A DNA stretch of 47,030 nt from a virus. A program made the translations under genes and the position numbers. This document shows positions 1 through 6,270 of this stretch, in pieces. The DNA lies in IMG/VR virus record IMGVR_UViG_3300032291_002336, positions 1 to 47,030 of that record; one strand, 5' to 3'. Numbering within the stretch: the stretch's first letter is position 1; each line of letters opens with the position of its first letter. Under the pieces are notes generated by a model. It saw only the letters and a list, made by a program, of their open reading frames with translations. It was not told where the DNA came from and ran no database searches.

Positions 1-140
1 AATTTAGTAACTTGACGAGCACCTTTACAGGCAATACATGGTGCCTGTATATTAGGTTTATCGTATTCTATATCATTATATGTGCTGGATGATTCTACAG
101 AGCGAAAGCCTGAGCCTTCGCATTTAGGACAATCTATCAT
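1..140 (-). CDS. DnaJ-type zinc-finger protein, partial (runs off left edge)
   Basis: The ATG at 140-138 opens a frame that stays open to the window edge (46 codons seen). Two Cys-rich knuckles are visible, CPKCEGSGF near residue 4 and CIACKGAR near residue 37, which match the CxxCxGxG zinc-binding repeats of the DnaJ central domain. Such stand-alone fragments are common small phage proteins. The start lies inside the last 17 bases of the upstream gene (124-483), so the two are probably translationally coupled. The function is not known, and the C-terminus is outside the window. Confidence 0.6.
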   Translation of the reverse strand, partial: MIDCPKCEGSGFRSVESSSTYNDIEYDKPNIQAPCIACKGARQVTK

Positions 141-483
141 TCAACCATTTTTTCACACCATCTTGAATTAACTCTGCTAATTTATATTCATCAATTGAAA
201 TATCATCAAGTTCAATTCTTTTATTATATATACTAACTTCAAAATCTTCAATACAATCCATTATTTGATTATAAGATGGTATTAACATAAAATCTCCTAT
301 GTTATCATTATCTAACTCTTCAATTAATTGATTAATTACTAAATTTTTAGATTCATCACTAACTGTAGTTACTTCAACTAAATCTAAACTTTCAACCAAT
401 GCTATAACACTATCAAGTCCTAATGAAACTGAACCAACTAAATTCATGGTTCTTAATGTGTGTAATGTTTCTTCTTTTGTCAT
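124..483 (-). CDS. Hypothetical acidic protein, 119 aa
   Basis: I do not recognise the family. The protein is acidic, Leu/Ile-rich and predicted largely helical, with no Cys motifs or membrane segment. It has its own promoter at 505-531 and an A-rich leader directly before ATG. It ends 17 bases inside the following zinc-finger gene. The size and single-gene promoter match the run of early-type genes that follows. Confidence 0.7.
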   Translation of the reverse strand: MTKEETLHTLRTMNLVGSVSLGLDSVIALVESLDLVEVTTVSDESKNLVINQLIEELDNDNIGDFMLIPSYNQIMDCIEDFEVSIYNKRIELDDISIDEYKLAELIQDGVKKWLNDRLS

Positions 484-504
484 ATCTTTATCTTTTTATC
501 TATA

Positions 505-531
505 CGTTAATATACAATTAGGATTTTGATA
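505..531 (-). promoter_or_regulatory. Class I phage promoter (gene 124-483)
   Basis: On the minus strand the site reads TATCAAAATCC, an A/T spacer, then GTATATTAACG. The ATG follows about 20 bases downstream. It belongs to a family of about 30 such sites in this window. Confidence 0.65.
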
Positions 532-718
532 AATCAATTACTTCTTCAACTTCAAATTCTGATGAAAGTTCATCTTCATCAATATTAAGTATACTATCAA
601 AAGCATCCACATCCCCATCCATCACCATTCCTAAAGCCTGTTCCTCATTTTCTGCCCAAACTTCATATATCCAAGTATATGTTGCTGGTCTTTCTTCTAA
701 AATTGTAAATTTTTTCAT
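518..718 (-). CDS. Hypothetical acidic protein, 66 aa
   Basis: A small, strongly acidic protein of unknown family. An aromatic-rich N-terminal strand region (TYTWIYEVWAENEEQA) is followed by an Asp/Glu-rich C-terminal half. The pattern of a beta strand plus EEQALGMV helix resembles small phage proteins with a ferredoxin-like or double-psi fold, but this is only an impression. Its 3' end overlaps the promoter of the next gene downstream. Confidence 0.65.
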   Translation of the reverse strand: MKKFTILEERPATYTWIYEVWAENEEQALGMVMDGDVDAFDSILNIDEDELSSEFEVEEVIDLSKS

Positions 719-744
719 ATCTTTTTTTTAATTATTTATTTATA

Positions 745-771
745 CGTTAATATACGAGTTGGATTTTGACT
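745..771 (-). promoter_or_regulatory. Class I phage promoter (gene 518-718)
   Basis: Reads GTCAAAATCC, spacer, GTATATTAACG, followed by a T/A-rich leader to ATG at 718. Confidence 0.65.
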
Positions 772-772
772 A

Positions 773-928
773 TTAAAATACAATAAAATCAATAGCCATT
801 TCGCTGGTTATTTTTCCATTTCTGACTATTTCATAATTTGGATCCATTCCTGAACTCATAATATCCTCAATTAATTCATCTAATGAGTTAAATGTTTTAG
901 TATAATATTTACAATTTAATCCCCACAT
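773..928 (-). CDS. Small hypothetical protein, 51 aa
   Basis: The ATG at 928-926 begins MWGLNCKYYTKTFNSLDEL and ends at TAA 775-773. Its start is three bases after the stop of gene 932-1138, so it looks translationally coupled to that gene and shares its promoter. The NSLDELIEDIMSSGMDPNYEIVRNG part looks like a short helix followed by a hairpin. No family is recognised. Confidence 0.55.
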   Translation of the reverse strand: MWGLNCKYYTKTFNSLDELIEDIMSSGMDPNYEIVRNGKITSEMAIDFIVF

Positions 929-931
929 AAT

Positions 932-1138
932 CTATTGTTTTTTAGCAAATTTATCCTTTTTAGTATTATCTTTAACAATCTTAATTAAATCATCAATAGT
1001 ACCATTTGCAAATCCTTCACTGAATATGTGATGTTTACCTTTATCAGTAGCTGCTTTGATATCAACTAAATAAGATTCTCTTAATAATTCTAAACCTGTT
1101 ACTAGATTGTAACTTTCGAAACCGTTAAATTTTTTCAT
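932..1138 (-). CDS. Hypothetical protein, 68 aa
   Basis: Small soluble protein with a lysine-rich C-terminus (KDNTKKDKFAKKQ). No recognised domain. First gene of a two-gene unit with 773-928 under the promoter at 1161-1188. Confidence 0.65.
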   Translation of the reverse strand: MKKFNGFESYNLVTGLELLRESYLVDIKAATDKGKHHIFSEGFANGTIDDLIKIVKDNTKKDKFAKKQ

Positions 1139-1160
1139 ATCGTTTTTTTAATTATCTATA

Positions 1161-1188
1161 CCATTAATGTACGAGGTGGATTCTGACT
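1161..1188 (-). promoter_or_regulatory. Class I phage promoter (genes 932-1138, 773-928)
   Basis: Reads GTCAGAATCCACC, spacer, GTACATTAATGG. The core is a one-base variant of TATATTAACG. Confidence 0.6.
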
Positions 1189-1369
1189 ATTGATCTCCTA
1201 ATATTTCATTCAATATTAATTGAAAATATGCTTTGACATCACTTAATTCAAAACCTTCTAATTCTAAATCGTTTGTAATATTTTCTAAAGCGTTTTTAAA
1301 TAAATCTAAATCTCTTAAATTTATTAAACCTTCAATCATTACTAATGTGTCGTAATCTAATTTTTTCAT
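1187..1369 (-). CDS. Hypothetical protein, 60 aa
   Basis: An all-alpha-looking acidic protein (IEGLINLRDLDLFKNAL ... AYFQLILNEIL). Unknown family. Its stop codon lies inside the promoter of the downstream gene, as with most neighbours. Confidence 0.65.
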   Translation of the reverse strand: MKKLDYDTLVMIEGLINLRDLDLFKNALENITNDLELEGFELSDVKAYFQLILNEILGDQ

Positions 1370-1390
1370 ATCGTTTTTTTTTTATCTTAT

Positions 1391-1418
1391 ACGTTAATAT
1401 ACAATTAGGATTTTGACA
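1391..1418 (-). promoter_or_regulatory. Class I phage promoter (gene 1187-1369)
   Basis: Reads GTCAAAATCC, TAATT spacer, GTATATTAACG; leader to ATG is T/A-rich. Confidence 0.65.
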
Positions 1419-1626
1419 ATTCAATCAGTTTTAGAATTTGCTTTACATCTTCTATAACTCTAAATCCTCCATTATTATGAGTTGTGACACCTACTGATGT
1501 ATGTTCTGCTTCATCAACACTTCCATAACTCATTTTTTCAGGAACTCTAAACATATGTCCTATAAAGTCAGGATTAATAAATACAGGTTTTGAATCTTTT
1601 AAGTTTGTTAATCTAATAAATTTCAT
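1405..1626 (-). CDS. FlbD/YvrJ-like small protein, 73 aa
   Basis: The N-terminal MKFIRLTNLKDSKPVFINPD pattern (beta hairpin with 'KPVFINPDFI') resembles the small FlbD-like family also found in phages and Bacteroidetes. A gap of polar sequence follows, then VIEDVKQILKLI as a C-terminal helix. Function in phage is unknown. Monocistronic under the promoter at 1651-1678. Confidence 0.6.
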   Translation of the reverse strand: MKFIRLTNLKDSKPVFINPDFIGHMFRVPEKMSYGSVDEAEHTSVGVTTHNNGGFRVIEDVKQILKLIELSKS

Positions 1627-1650
1627 ATCTTTATTTTTTAATTATCTAAT

Positions 1651-1678
1651 ACGTTAATATACAATTAGGATTCTGACT
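1651..1678 (-). promoter_or_regulatory. Class I phage promoter (gene 1405-1626)
   Basis: Reads GTCAGAATCC, TAATT spacer, GTATATTAACG. Confidence 0.65.
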
Positions 1679-2084
1679 ATTTTAATCTTTTATATATTTT
1701 ACCTAAATTATTATCTGTATAAATACATTCCTTAAATTCATTTCTTGATCCCCAAATCTCAGCTTTATTTGAATGTCCTGATTTTGGAGTAACAGTCCAA
1801 ACTACATCTCCACTTTCAATATCACATATTCTGAAATCATCATATAATTGACCTCTCATAGGACAGTTATTTTTAAAGAATACATAATGTTTATCAACAT
1901 CAATATTAAACTTCTCTACAAATTTTCTAGTTTGTTTAAATAATTTTTCTGATTTGGCTTTTAATGATTTGTCTTTACAGAACCAATCATAGAAGTTGTA
2001 ACAATTATCATTTATATTACCACTACTATCAATAATAATTCCTTCTTTAAATTTTTCTAATTGTGTTTTTAATGTAGTTATCAT
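1677..2084 (-). CDS. Hypothetical protein, 135 aa
   Basis: Soluble, lysine-rich protein with a helical N-terminal half and a C-terminal half rich in beta-prone residues (DVVWTVTPKSG ... AEIWGSRNEF). Cys residues at about 28, 36, 54, 67 and 121 do not form a clear zinc motif. Unknown family. Confidence 0.65.
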   Translation of the reverse strand: MITTLKTQLEKFKEGIIIDSSGNINDNCYNFYDWFCKDKSLKAKSEKLFKQTRKFVEKFNIDVDKHYVFFKNNCPMRGQLYDDFRICDIESGDVVWTVTPKSGHSNKAEIWGSRNEFKECIYTDNNLGKIYKRLK

Positions 2085-2108
2085 ATCTTTTTGTTTTAAT
2101 TATCTATA

Positions 2109-2136
2109 CCATTAATATATAAAAGTGATTCTGACT
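2109..2136 (-). promoter_or_regulatory. Class I phage promoter (gene 1677-2084)
   Basis: Reads GTCAGAATCAC, spacer, ATATATTAATGG. Confidence 0.6.
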
Positions 2137-2332
2137 ATTCTTCATAAATAAAATATTCATCTAAAATACCATCTTCATTATATACAATTAAAGCTTTTTT
2201 AAGATCTTCATAATCAATTAAATCATTAATAATCCAAACTTCAGTGTCAGTATCAAATTCATCAACCCTAATTTTAATAAATACATTTTTACCTAAACAT
2301 TCTTCTAACGTAAAATTCATTTTAAACATCAT
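2135..2332 (-). CDS. Hypothetical protein, 65 aa
   Basis: Small acidic beta-rich protein (KNVFIKIRVDEFDTDTEVWIINDLIDYEDLKKALIVYNEDG). Two in-frame ATGs lie close together (MMFKM), and the first fits the promoter spacing. Unknown family. Confidence 0.65.
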   Translation of the reverse strand: MMFKMNFTLEECLGKNVFIKIRVDEFDTDTEVWIINDLIDYEDLKKALIVYNEDGILDEYFIYEE

Positions 2333-2354
2333 ATTTGTTTTTTAATTATCTAAT

Positions 2355-2382
2355 GCGTTAATATACTAAAGGAATTCTGATT
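2355..2382 (-). promoter_or_regulatory. Class I phage promoter (gene 2135-2332)
   Basis: Reads ATCAGAATTCC, spacer, GTATATTAACGC. Confidence 0.6.
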
Positions 2383-2385
2383 ATT

Positions 2386-2550
2386 CTAATTATTTATAAC
2401 ATCATTCTTAAAATCCTCTACTGCTTGTAATGAATCATCCCCTGACATCCAACAATCCATTAAATAGTTTAATAAACTTTCTGGAGTTACTCCATAATTA
2501 TTTTCTAATTCTTCTCTTAAATCAAATGCTTTTACTCTATTTGTTTTCAT
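2386..2550 (-). CDS. Small hypothetical protein, 54 aa
   Basis: ATG at 2550-2548, stop TAG at 2388-2386. It begins MKTNRVKAFDLREELENNYG and continues as an acidic helical protein. The flanking promoter, A-rich leader and coding pattern match the neighbouring genes, which supports it despite its size. Unknown family. Confidence 0.6.
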   Translation of the reverse strand: MKTNRVKAFDLREELENNYGVTPESLLNYLMDCWMSGDDSLQAVEDFKNDVINN

Positions 2551-2564
2551 ATCTTTTTATCTAA

Positions 2565-2593
2565 TACGTTAATATACAATTAAGATTGTGACG
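2565..2593 (-). promoter_or_regulatory. Class I phage promoter (gene 2386-2550)
   Basis: Reads GTCACAATCTTAATT then GTATATTAACG. Confidence 0.65.
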
Positions 2594-2783
2594 GAGCAAA
2601 CATTTTTGCTCCATGATTCATAAATGCAATCCATTCATCTAATCCCATTGATTCAACTAATTGACGTTTTAAGTTATAATATTCCTGACGTGCAATATCA
2701 CGTTCGTGATAAGATTCTAGGTGGTCTGAATCCCATTTAACATCAATTAATTTTCTTAAAATTTGGCTTTGTTCGTTTGTCAT
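2580..2783 (-). CDS. Hypothetical protein, 67 aa
   Basis: Helical soluble protein with many charged and aromatic residues (WDSDHLESYHERDIARQEYYNLKRQL). Codon use is more GC-rich than its neighbours. Unknown family. Confidence 0.65.
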   Translation of the reverse strand: MTNEQSQILRKLIDVKWDSDHLESYHERDIARQEYYNLKRQLVESMGLDEWIAFMNHGAKMFAPSQS

Positions 2784-2802
2784 ATCTTTATCTAATTATC
2801 TT

Positions 2803-2832
2803 ATACGTGAATGTAAGAAAGGGGCTTTGACA
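2803..2832 (-). promoter_or_regulatory. Class I phage promoter overlapping a terminator hairpin
   Basis: Reads GTCAAAGCCCC, spacer, TTACATTCACG. The TGTCA box forms the loop and the right arm overlaps the stem of the terminator at 2821-2838. Confidence 0.55.
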
Positions 2833-2838
2833 AGCCCC
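2821..2838 (-). terminator. Intrinsic terminator after gene 2849-3148
   Basis: On the minus strand GGGGCTT, a short loop, AAGCCCC, then TTTCTT. It lies 11 bases after the stop of the upstream gene and shares bases with the next promoter. Confidence 0.7.
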
Positions 2839-2848
2839 ATTTATTTTA

Positions 2849-3148
2849 TTATTCAATCCAACTTAAAACTAAATCTTCACCTTCAACATATAAACTTAAT
2901 TCACAATTATAATCTTCATCAATAAATTTAAAAACTTTATTATCACTTAATATATTTTTAATTTCAAAATACAAATCTACACTTTCATCATCATATAAAT
3001 CATAATCACCTCTTTCACATTCTTCCCATCTACTTTCTAATCTTTCACCTTTAGGATATTCATTATCATTTCCTTCATTAAATTCCATAAACATTTCATT
3101 ACCAATGTTCATTAATTTTTCAATTTCTTCTTTTTTAAAATCTTTCAT
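2849..3148 (-). CDS. Hypothetical acidic protein, 99 aa
   Basis: Very acidic protein with a helical N-terminus (FKKEEIEKLMNIGNEMFMEF) and a beta-rich C-terminus (CELSLYVEGEDLVLSWIE). High negative charge is typical of phage host-takeover and inhibitor proteins, but no family is recognised. It ends at a clear hairpin terminator. Confidence 0.65.
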   Translation of the reverse strand: MKDFKKEEIEKLMNIGNEMFMEFNEGNDNEYPKGERLESRWEECERGDYDLYDDESVDLYFEIKNILSDNKVFKFIDEDYNCELSLYVEGEDLVLSWIE

Positions 3149-3171
3149 ATCTTTTGTTTTAATTATCTATA

Positions 3172-3200
3172 CCGTTAATATACTAAAGTGATTCTGACTT
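3172..3200 (-). promoter_or_regulatory. Class I phage promoter (gene 2849-3148)
   Basis: Reads GTCAGAATCAC, spacer, GTATATTAACGG. Confidence 0.65.
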
Positions 3201-3203
3201 AAA

Positions 3204-3566
3204 TCATCTTCCATACATCATTTTATTAATATCATCAATACTAAATAATTTAAAATCACTATCATCCCTACTATTATTAAAAGTATCTCTAAAAAAATCT
3301 TCTATACTATATTCAAAACAATCAAAATTTAAATCATATTTAATCAAAATATTACTCCATTCAATCATTTTTAAATATAATATACCTTCATCAGCTTTTA
3401 AATCTTCTAAAACTATATCTCTATTTTCAAAAGTATTATCATTCCAAAATTCATTAATATCATTAATAAATTCTAATTCTAATTCTTTATCAAACTCAAG
3501 TTCTTTAACATTTAATAATTCACCATTTTTAATCATTTCTACAAAATCTTTTAATTCTTTTTTCAT
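3204..3566 (-). CDS. Hypothetical acidic protein, 120 aa
   Basis: Strongly acidic (Asp/Glu-rich), Asn-rich and helical. No cysteine motif and no membrane segment. Similar overall composition to the 2849-3148 product, so the two may belong to one loose family of acidic early proteins. Confidence 0.65.
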   Translation of the reverse strand: MKKELKDFVEMIKNGELLNVKELEFDKELELEFINDINEFWNDNTFENRDIVLEDLKADEGILYLKMIEWSNILIKYDLNFDCFEYSIEDFFRDTFNNSRDDSDFKLFSIDDINKMMYGR

Positions 3567-3588
3567 ATCTTTTTTTTAATTATCTAAT

Positions 3589-3617
3589 ACGTTAATATAC
3601 TAAAGTGATTCTGACTA
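3589..3617 (-). promoter_or_regulatory. Class I phage promoter (gene 3204-3566)
   Basis: Reads GTCAGAATCAC, spacer, GTATATTAACG. Confidence 0.65.
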
Positions 3618-4070
3618 TTCGCTTTTCTTACGCCTTCCCCGTGGTAGACCATTTATGACATAAGGTTTATTCTTACGTAATGCTGGATCAATTGATGGCC
3701 TACCACGTTTTCCTGTTCCACCTACTTTAGGAACTTTAACATCCCCACCTTTGCGCCCGCGCTTCAAGCCGGACTTGTTCGTCTCAATATCTGTTTTGTG
3801 ACGACGTTTAATTATTTCTGGATGTAGTATTAATTGGTCTAAATAATATGCTCTAAAATCACCTGTTGGACCAGCCACTTCATATCCACCTTCCAACCAA
3901 CCAGGCGTTCCTGGATCGTGTTGTGCAACAAAAGTAAACATAATTTTACGATCCTCAAAATATGGTGCTGGTAATACACGTATACCTTTAGTAAACATTT
4001 TATATATTGGTTCTACGTTTGTGTATGCTTTACGTGGACCAAACCTAGTTTCTTTTTCAATTATTCTCAT
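3615..4070 (-). CDS. Basic AT-hook-like DNA-binding protein, 151 aa
   Basis: I place the start at ATG 4070-4068 (MRIIEKETRFGPRKAY), two bases after the promoter core, so the mRNA may be leaderless. A longer upstream frame would run through the promoter. The N-terminal 95 residues are unknown (GTPGWLEGGYEVAGP, aromatic and Pro rich). The last 50 residues are very basic, with KRGRPS, RGRKGG and PRGRRKK, the pattern of AT-hook minor-groove binders. Codon use in the tail is clearly more GC-rich than its neighbours. It could coat or organise AT-rich phage or host DNA; this is inference. Confidence 0.65.
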   Translation of the reverse strand: MRIIEKETRFGPRKAYTNVEPIYKMFTKGIRVLPAPYFEDRKIMFTFVAQHDPGTPGWLEGGYEVAGPTGDFRAYYLDQLILHPEIIKRRHKTDIETNKSGLKRGRKGGDVKVPKVGGTGKRGRPSIDPALRKNKPYVINGLPRGRRKKSE

Positions 4071-4072
4071 AT

Positions 4073-4098
4073 CATTAATATACAAAATTGATTTGGAC
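4073..4098 (-). promoter_or_regulatory. Class I phage promoter, leaderless arrangement (gene 3615-4070)
   Basis: Reads GTCCAAATCAATTTT then GTATATTAATGAT, with the ATG beginning immediately after the core. Tandem TTTTGTA boxes continue upstream. Confidence 0.6.
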
Positions 4099-4143
4099 AA
4101 AACTAATTTATACAAAATTCTTTATACAAAACTTATAAAATAA

Positions 4144-4161
4144 TGCGGTGGGGTCCTTTAT
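4144..4161. repeat. 18-bp direct repeat, copy 1
   Basis: TGCGGTGGGGTCCTTTAT, identical to 4219-4236. A shorter related GCGGTG occurs near 4675. The repeat is much more GC-rich than its surroundings. Confidence 0.75.
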
Positions 4162-4218
4162 TTTCTTTGTAAAAAACTATTTACGCGTACAAAATCGCAT
4201 TTAAACCGCGATTTATTT

Positions 4219-4236
4219 TGCGGTGGGGTCCTTTAT
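4219..4236. repeat. 18-bp direct repeat, copy 2
   Basis: Exact copy of 4144-4161, 75 bases away, immediately followed by ACAAAA boxes. Confidence 0.75.
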
Positions 4237-4404
4237 ACAAAACTCTACACAAAACTTATTTATATAAATGCGCATAAACGCAATATATTGCATATTTGGT
4301 GTACAAAACCATTATTATACAAAACCACTTGTACAAAATTCTACACAAAATTACACACCTATTGCTAGGGACGCGGGTGAAAGCGCAATATGTTGTGTAA
4401 AAAA

Positions 4405-4581
4405 TTACTTATTTTTAAATTGATCCTTAACAAAACCAATTGCAAGTACAATAGCTAATGCAATCCAGAATGCTTTTAGTACAAACCACGCTTTATTACA
4501 CAAAATGTATTTATCTTTAAATAAATAACAAATAAAATTAAATAATAAAAATAATAATGCAAAAAATTCGTTTGTTTCCAT
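4405..4581 (-). CDS. Small two-helix membrane protein, 58 aa
   Basis: The start at 4581 (METNEFFALLFLLF) lies three bases after a promoter core, so the transcript is nearly leaderless. Two hydrophobic segments are visible: about residues 6-20 and 33-50 (AWFVLKAFWIALAIVLAIGF). A positively charged tail (KDQFKNK) follows. No family is recognised. It is the only gene inside the ACAAAA repeat zone. Confidence 0.55.
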   Translation of the reverse strand: METNEFFALLFLLFNFICYLFKDKYILCNKAWFVLKAFWIALAIVLAIGFVKDQFKNK

Positions 4582-4583
4582 AC

Positions 4584-4610
4584 CATTAATGTACAAAATT
4601 GATTGCGACA
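4584..4610 (-). promoter_or_regulatory. Class I phage promoter (gene 4405-4581)
   Basis: Reads GTCGCAATCAATTTT then GTACATTAATGG, directly abutting the ATG. Confidence 0.6.
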
Positions 4611-4945
4611 AAACAAGTCTGTACAAAACTCTATACAAAATCGCGCAGGAACGTCAATAAAACCAACGATTATGCGGTGAAGTATATACTTTATCGATGA
4701 AAATGTGGTGTTTGTCGCGGAGAGAGTGTGGGGTTTTGTTTTTAATACAAACATTACACACACAACACTATCCACATACTATACACATTTCGTTGTACAA
4801 AACCTATCTTTTCGGGCGCCCTAAACTCTATGTTCGTTACACAAAACCTCGTTTGTCACACACTACATATAACCGTTTATACAAAACTCTTATCACTCCT
4901 CACACACAATACTGCGCAATTTGTTGGTATCCGTTGAATTAACGT

Positions 4946-5146
4946 TTATTTGTCCATTACTTCAATAGATTTAATCATAGTACGTTCAATTGGATACATT
5001 GCTACCTTCACCATCTCTCCATTTTGGGGATTATTAACAAAATCATACGTTCTAGTATCATTATTTACCTTTAATATATCAGCATTAACAACATACAATT
5101 GGTTTGGATTGGATCCACCAATCACCTCTAAATAATATTTTTTCAT
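4946..5146 (-). CDS. Hypothetical protein, 66 aa (paralogue of 6271-6444)
   Basis: Begins MKKYYLEVIGGSNPNQLYVVNAD and ends YPIERTMIKSIEVMDK. The 6271-6444 product shares KKYY(L/I)EVIGG, LYVVNA and YPI(E/D)RT(M/I)IKSIE, so these are diverged copies. Short beta-rich protein, family unknown. No class I promoter is seen upstream, and it follows the gene at 5260-5364. Confidence 0.7.
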   Translation of the reverse strand: MKKYYLEVIGGSNPNQLYVVNADILKVNNDTRTYDFVNNPQNGEMVKVAMYPIERTMIKSIEVMDK

Positions 5147-5259
5147 GTTTATCTTATTTCTAATTCCTTACCTTTCAATACAAAAAATATATTTTGTAAT
5201 TGATGTACATACTCCACTTGTGGCATTGACCTCCTCACCACATACCCTCGTTTCCTATT

Positions 5260-5364
5260 TCATAATAAATTTTCAACTGCTTTAATTATTCCATAAATGA
5301 TATAGGCAAATACTGCTGATGCAATAATCCATTTTAAAAAATCCATTGTTTTTGTTTGTTTCAT
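5260..5364 (-). CDS. Single-pass membrane peptide, 34 aa
   Basis: ATG at 5364-5362, TGA at 5262-5260. Short polar start, then a hydrophobic helix (WIIASAVFAYIIYGII) from about residue 12 to 28 and a short charged end. Phages of this kind often encode such tiny membrane peptides. Assignment rests on composition and on the matching A-rich leader. Confidence 0.45.
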   Translation of the reverse strand: MKQTKTMDFLKWIIASAVFAYIIYGIIKAVENLL

Positions 5365-5430
5365 AATTTCTATTTCTTTATTTTTTTATATTTCTGGATT
5401 TTATTATTCTCTACCCCCAGATGTGTATTA

Positions 5431-5514
5431 CTAATATTCATCACTCTCACCGTATCGGTTCCTGAGTATGTTAGTTATTAGATTATTTAGTTTTAGTTCA
5501 TTTATCCTTATCAT
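5431..5514 (-). CDS. Possible 27-aa peptide after class II promoter
   Basis: ATG at 5514-5512 and TAG at 5433-5431 give MIRINELKLNNLITNILRNR and seven further residues. It is the first open frame after the class II promoter-like motif at 5551-5582, and an A-rich stretch precedes it. Too short to judge by composition; it might be a leader peptide or nothing. Confidence 0.25.
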   Translation of the reverse strand: MIRINELKLNNLITNILRNRYGESDEY

Positions 5515-5550
5515 TATTTTTGGTTTTTAAGTTTGGTTAGTGAGGGGTAT

Positions 5551-5582
5551 TCGATATAAAGGTTCGGTTATTAATGAGTTAT
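5551..5582 (-). promoter_or_regulatory. Class II promoter-like motif, copy 1
   Basis: On the minus strand TAACTCATTAATAACCGAAC followed by CTTTATATCG. It matches the sites at 14315-14345 and 14763-14793 over about 30 bases. Confidence 0.55.
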
Positions 5583-5590
5583 CGGCAACC

Positions 5591-5779
5591 CTAATCGACA
5601 GCACGAAAGACACGCCATCCACCAGAGATTAATCCATAAAGAGTTAATACCATTGATGTCCAATCATACCAATCTCTTGGCTTACCAATTTTGATTTCAA
5701 TTATGTGAATAGCAAATCCACTTCCACAAATCAGGACTAAAATTAAGCCCCAAATAAAACTTCTTGTTTCTTTATTCAT
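5591..5779 (-). CDS. Two-helix membrane protein, 62 aa
   Basis: Hydrophobic segment 1 spans about residues 7-26 (FIWGLILVLICGSGFAIHII) and segment 2 about residues 40-56 (SMVLTLYGLISGGWRVF), with a basic linker (KIGKPRDW). Family not recognised. A small holin-like or inner-membrane role is possible but not shown. Driven by the promoter at 5839-5866 with a long A-rich leader. Confidence 0.6.
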   Translation of the reverse strand: MNKETRSFIWGLILVLICGSGFAIHIIEIKIGKPRDWYDWTSMVLTLYGLISGGWRVFRAVD

Positions 5780-5838
5780 TTTGTTGTTTATTGTTTATCG
5801 TTTTTAAATTAAATTTATTATTTATTTTAATTATTATA

Positions 5839-5866
5839 CCTTAATATACGATATTAATTATGACAT
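5839..5866 (-). promoter_or_regulatory. Class I phage promoter (gene 5591-5779)
   Basis: Reads GTCATAATTAATATC then GTATATTAAGG; leader of about 55 A-rich bases to the ATG. Confidence 0.6.
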
Positions 5867-5874
5867 AACAACTA

Positions 5875-6057
5875 CTATTCCTGCTCAGGTTGAATATCAT
5901 TTAATTGTTGACGTACCCAATACATCATCTCATTTAATATGATTGTTTTATTCTCATCACCCAATTTATCGTATTTGGATTTTACGCTTACAATCTTGTT
6001 TGCACCCACCGATATACTGAATTTATATTTATTATCCTTATCCTTATTTGATTTCAT
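5875..6057 (-). CDS. Hypothetical protein, 60 aa
   Basis: Lys/Asp-rich start (MKSNKDKDNKYKFSISVG), then a helix (NKTIILNEMMYWVRQQL) and an acidic tail. Unknown family. The ATG overlaps the last codons of gene 6054-6257 by four bases (ATGA-type coupling). Confidence 0.6.
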   Translation of the reverse strand: MKSNKDKDNKYKFSISVGANKIVSVKSKYDKLGDENKTIILNEMMYWVRQQLNDIQPEQE

Positions 6058-6257
6058 TTTATTTCTTTTATGTGATTTTTATATTCTATCCAGAATCCCA
6101 AAGCTACAATTATATTCATTCCTAATGAAGAAACTATTTCAATAACATCATGATATACATTTAAACTTAAATGTACATGCCCCATAGTCCAAAAAGGAAT
6201 AGATAAATTACTAGCTATCCATGTAATAGTGAACGTTATAAACTTCTTCATATGCAT
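6054..6257 (-). CDS. Two-helix membrane protein, 67 aa
   Basis: Hydrophobic stretches at about residues 6-20 (ITFTITWIASNLSIPFW) and 37-56 (VIEIVSSLGMNIIVALGF) with His-containing loops. Two possible starts (MHM) differ by two codons. Coupled to 5875-6057 downstream. Function unknown. Confidence 0.6.
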   Translation of the reverse strand: MHMKKFITFTITWIASNLSIPFWTMGHVHLSLNVYHDVIEIVSSLGMNIIVALGFWIEYKNHIKEIK

Positions 6258-6270
6258 AATGAATTAGGCA

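Larger units (their letters stand above)
4081..4950. repeat. ACAAAA-box repeat zone
   Basis: About 20 copies of (t/g/c)ACAAAA(c/t) are scattered here, many in runs at 12-16 base spacing (4081, 4096, 4111, 4125; 4236, 4248; 4302, 4318, 4332, 4344). On the minus strand they read TTTTGTA. An 18-bp exact direct repeat (4144-4161 and 4219-4236) and the inverted pair AATCGC/GCGATT lie within it. Apart from the 58-aa gene at 4405-4581 I see no coding sequence. It could be an operator or origin-type region. Confidence 0.6.

Noticed and set aside
4071-4115. Extended N-terminus of the 3615-4070 gene (and similarly 4582-4638, 6445-6516, 14735-14800)
   Set aside because: These extensions read through promoter sequences or overlap other genes; the later ATG fits the promoter spacing seen in other genes.
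4697-4942. Plus-strand frame of 81 codons in the repeat zone
   Set aside because: Composition is dominated by the ACAAAA and CACAC repeats (TQHYPHTIH-like), with no leader or promoter and opposite orientation to all genes.
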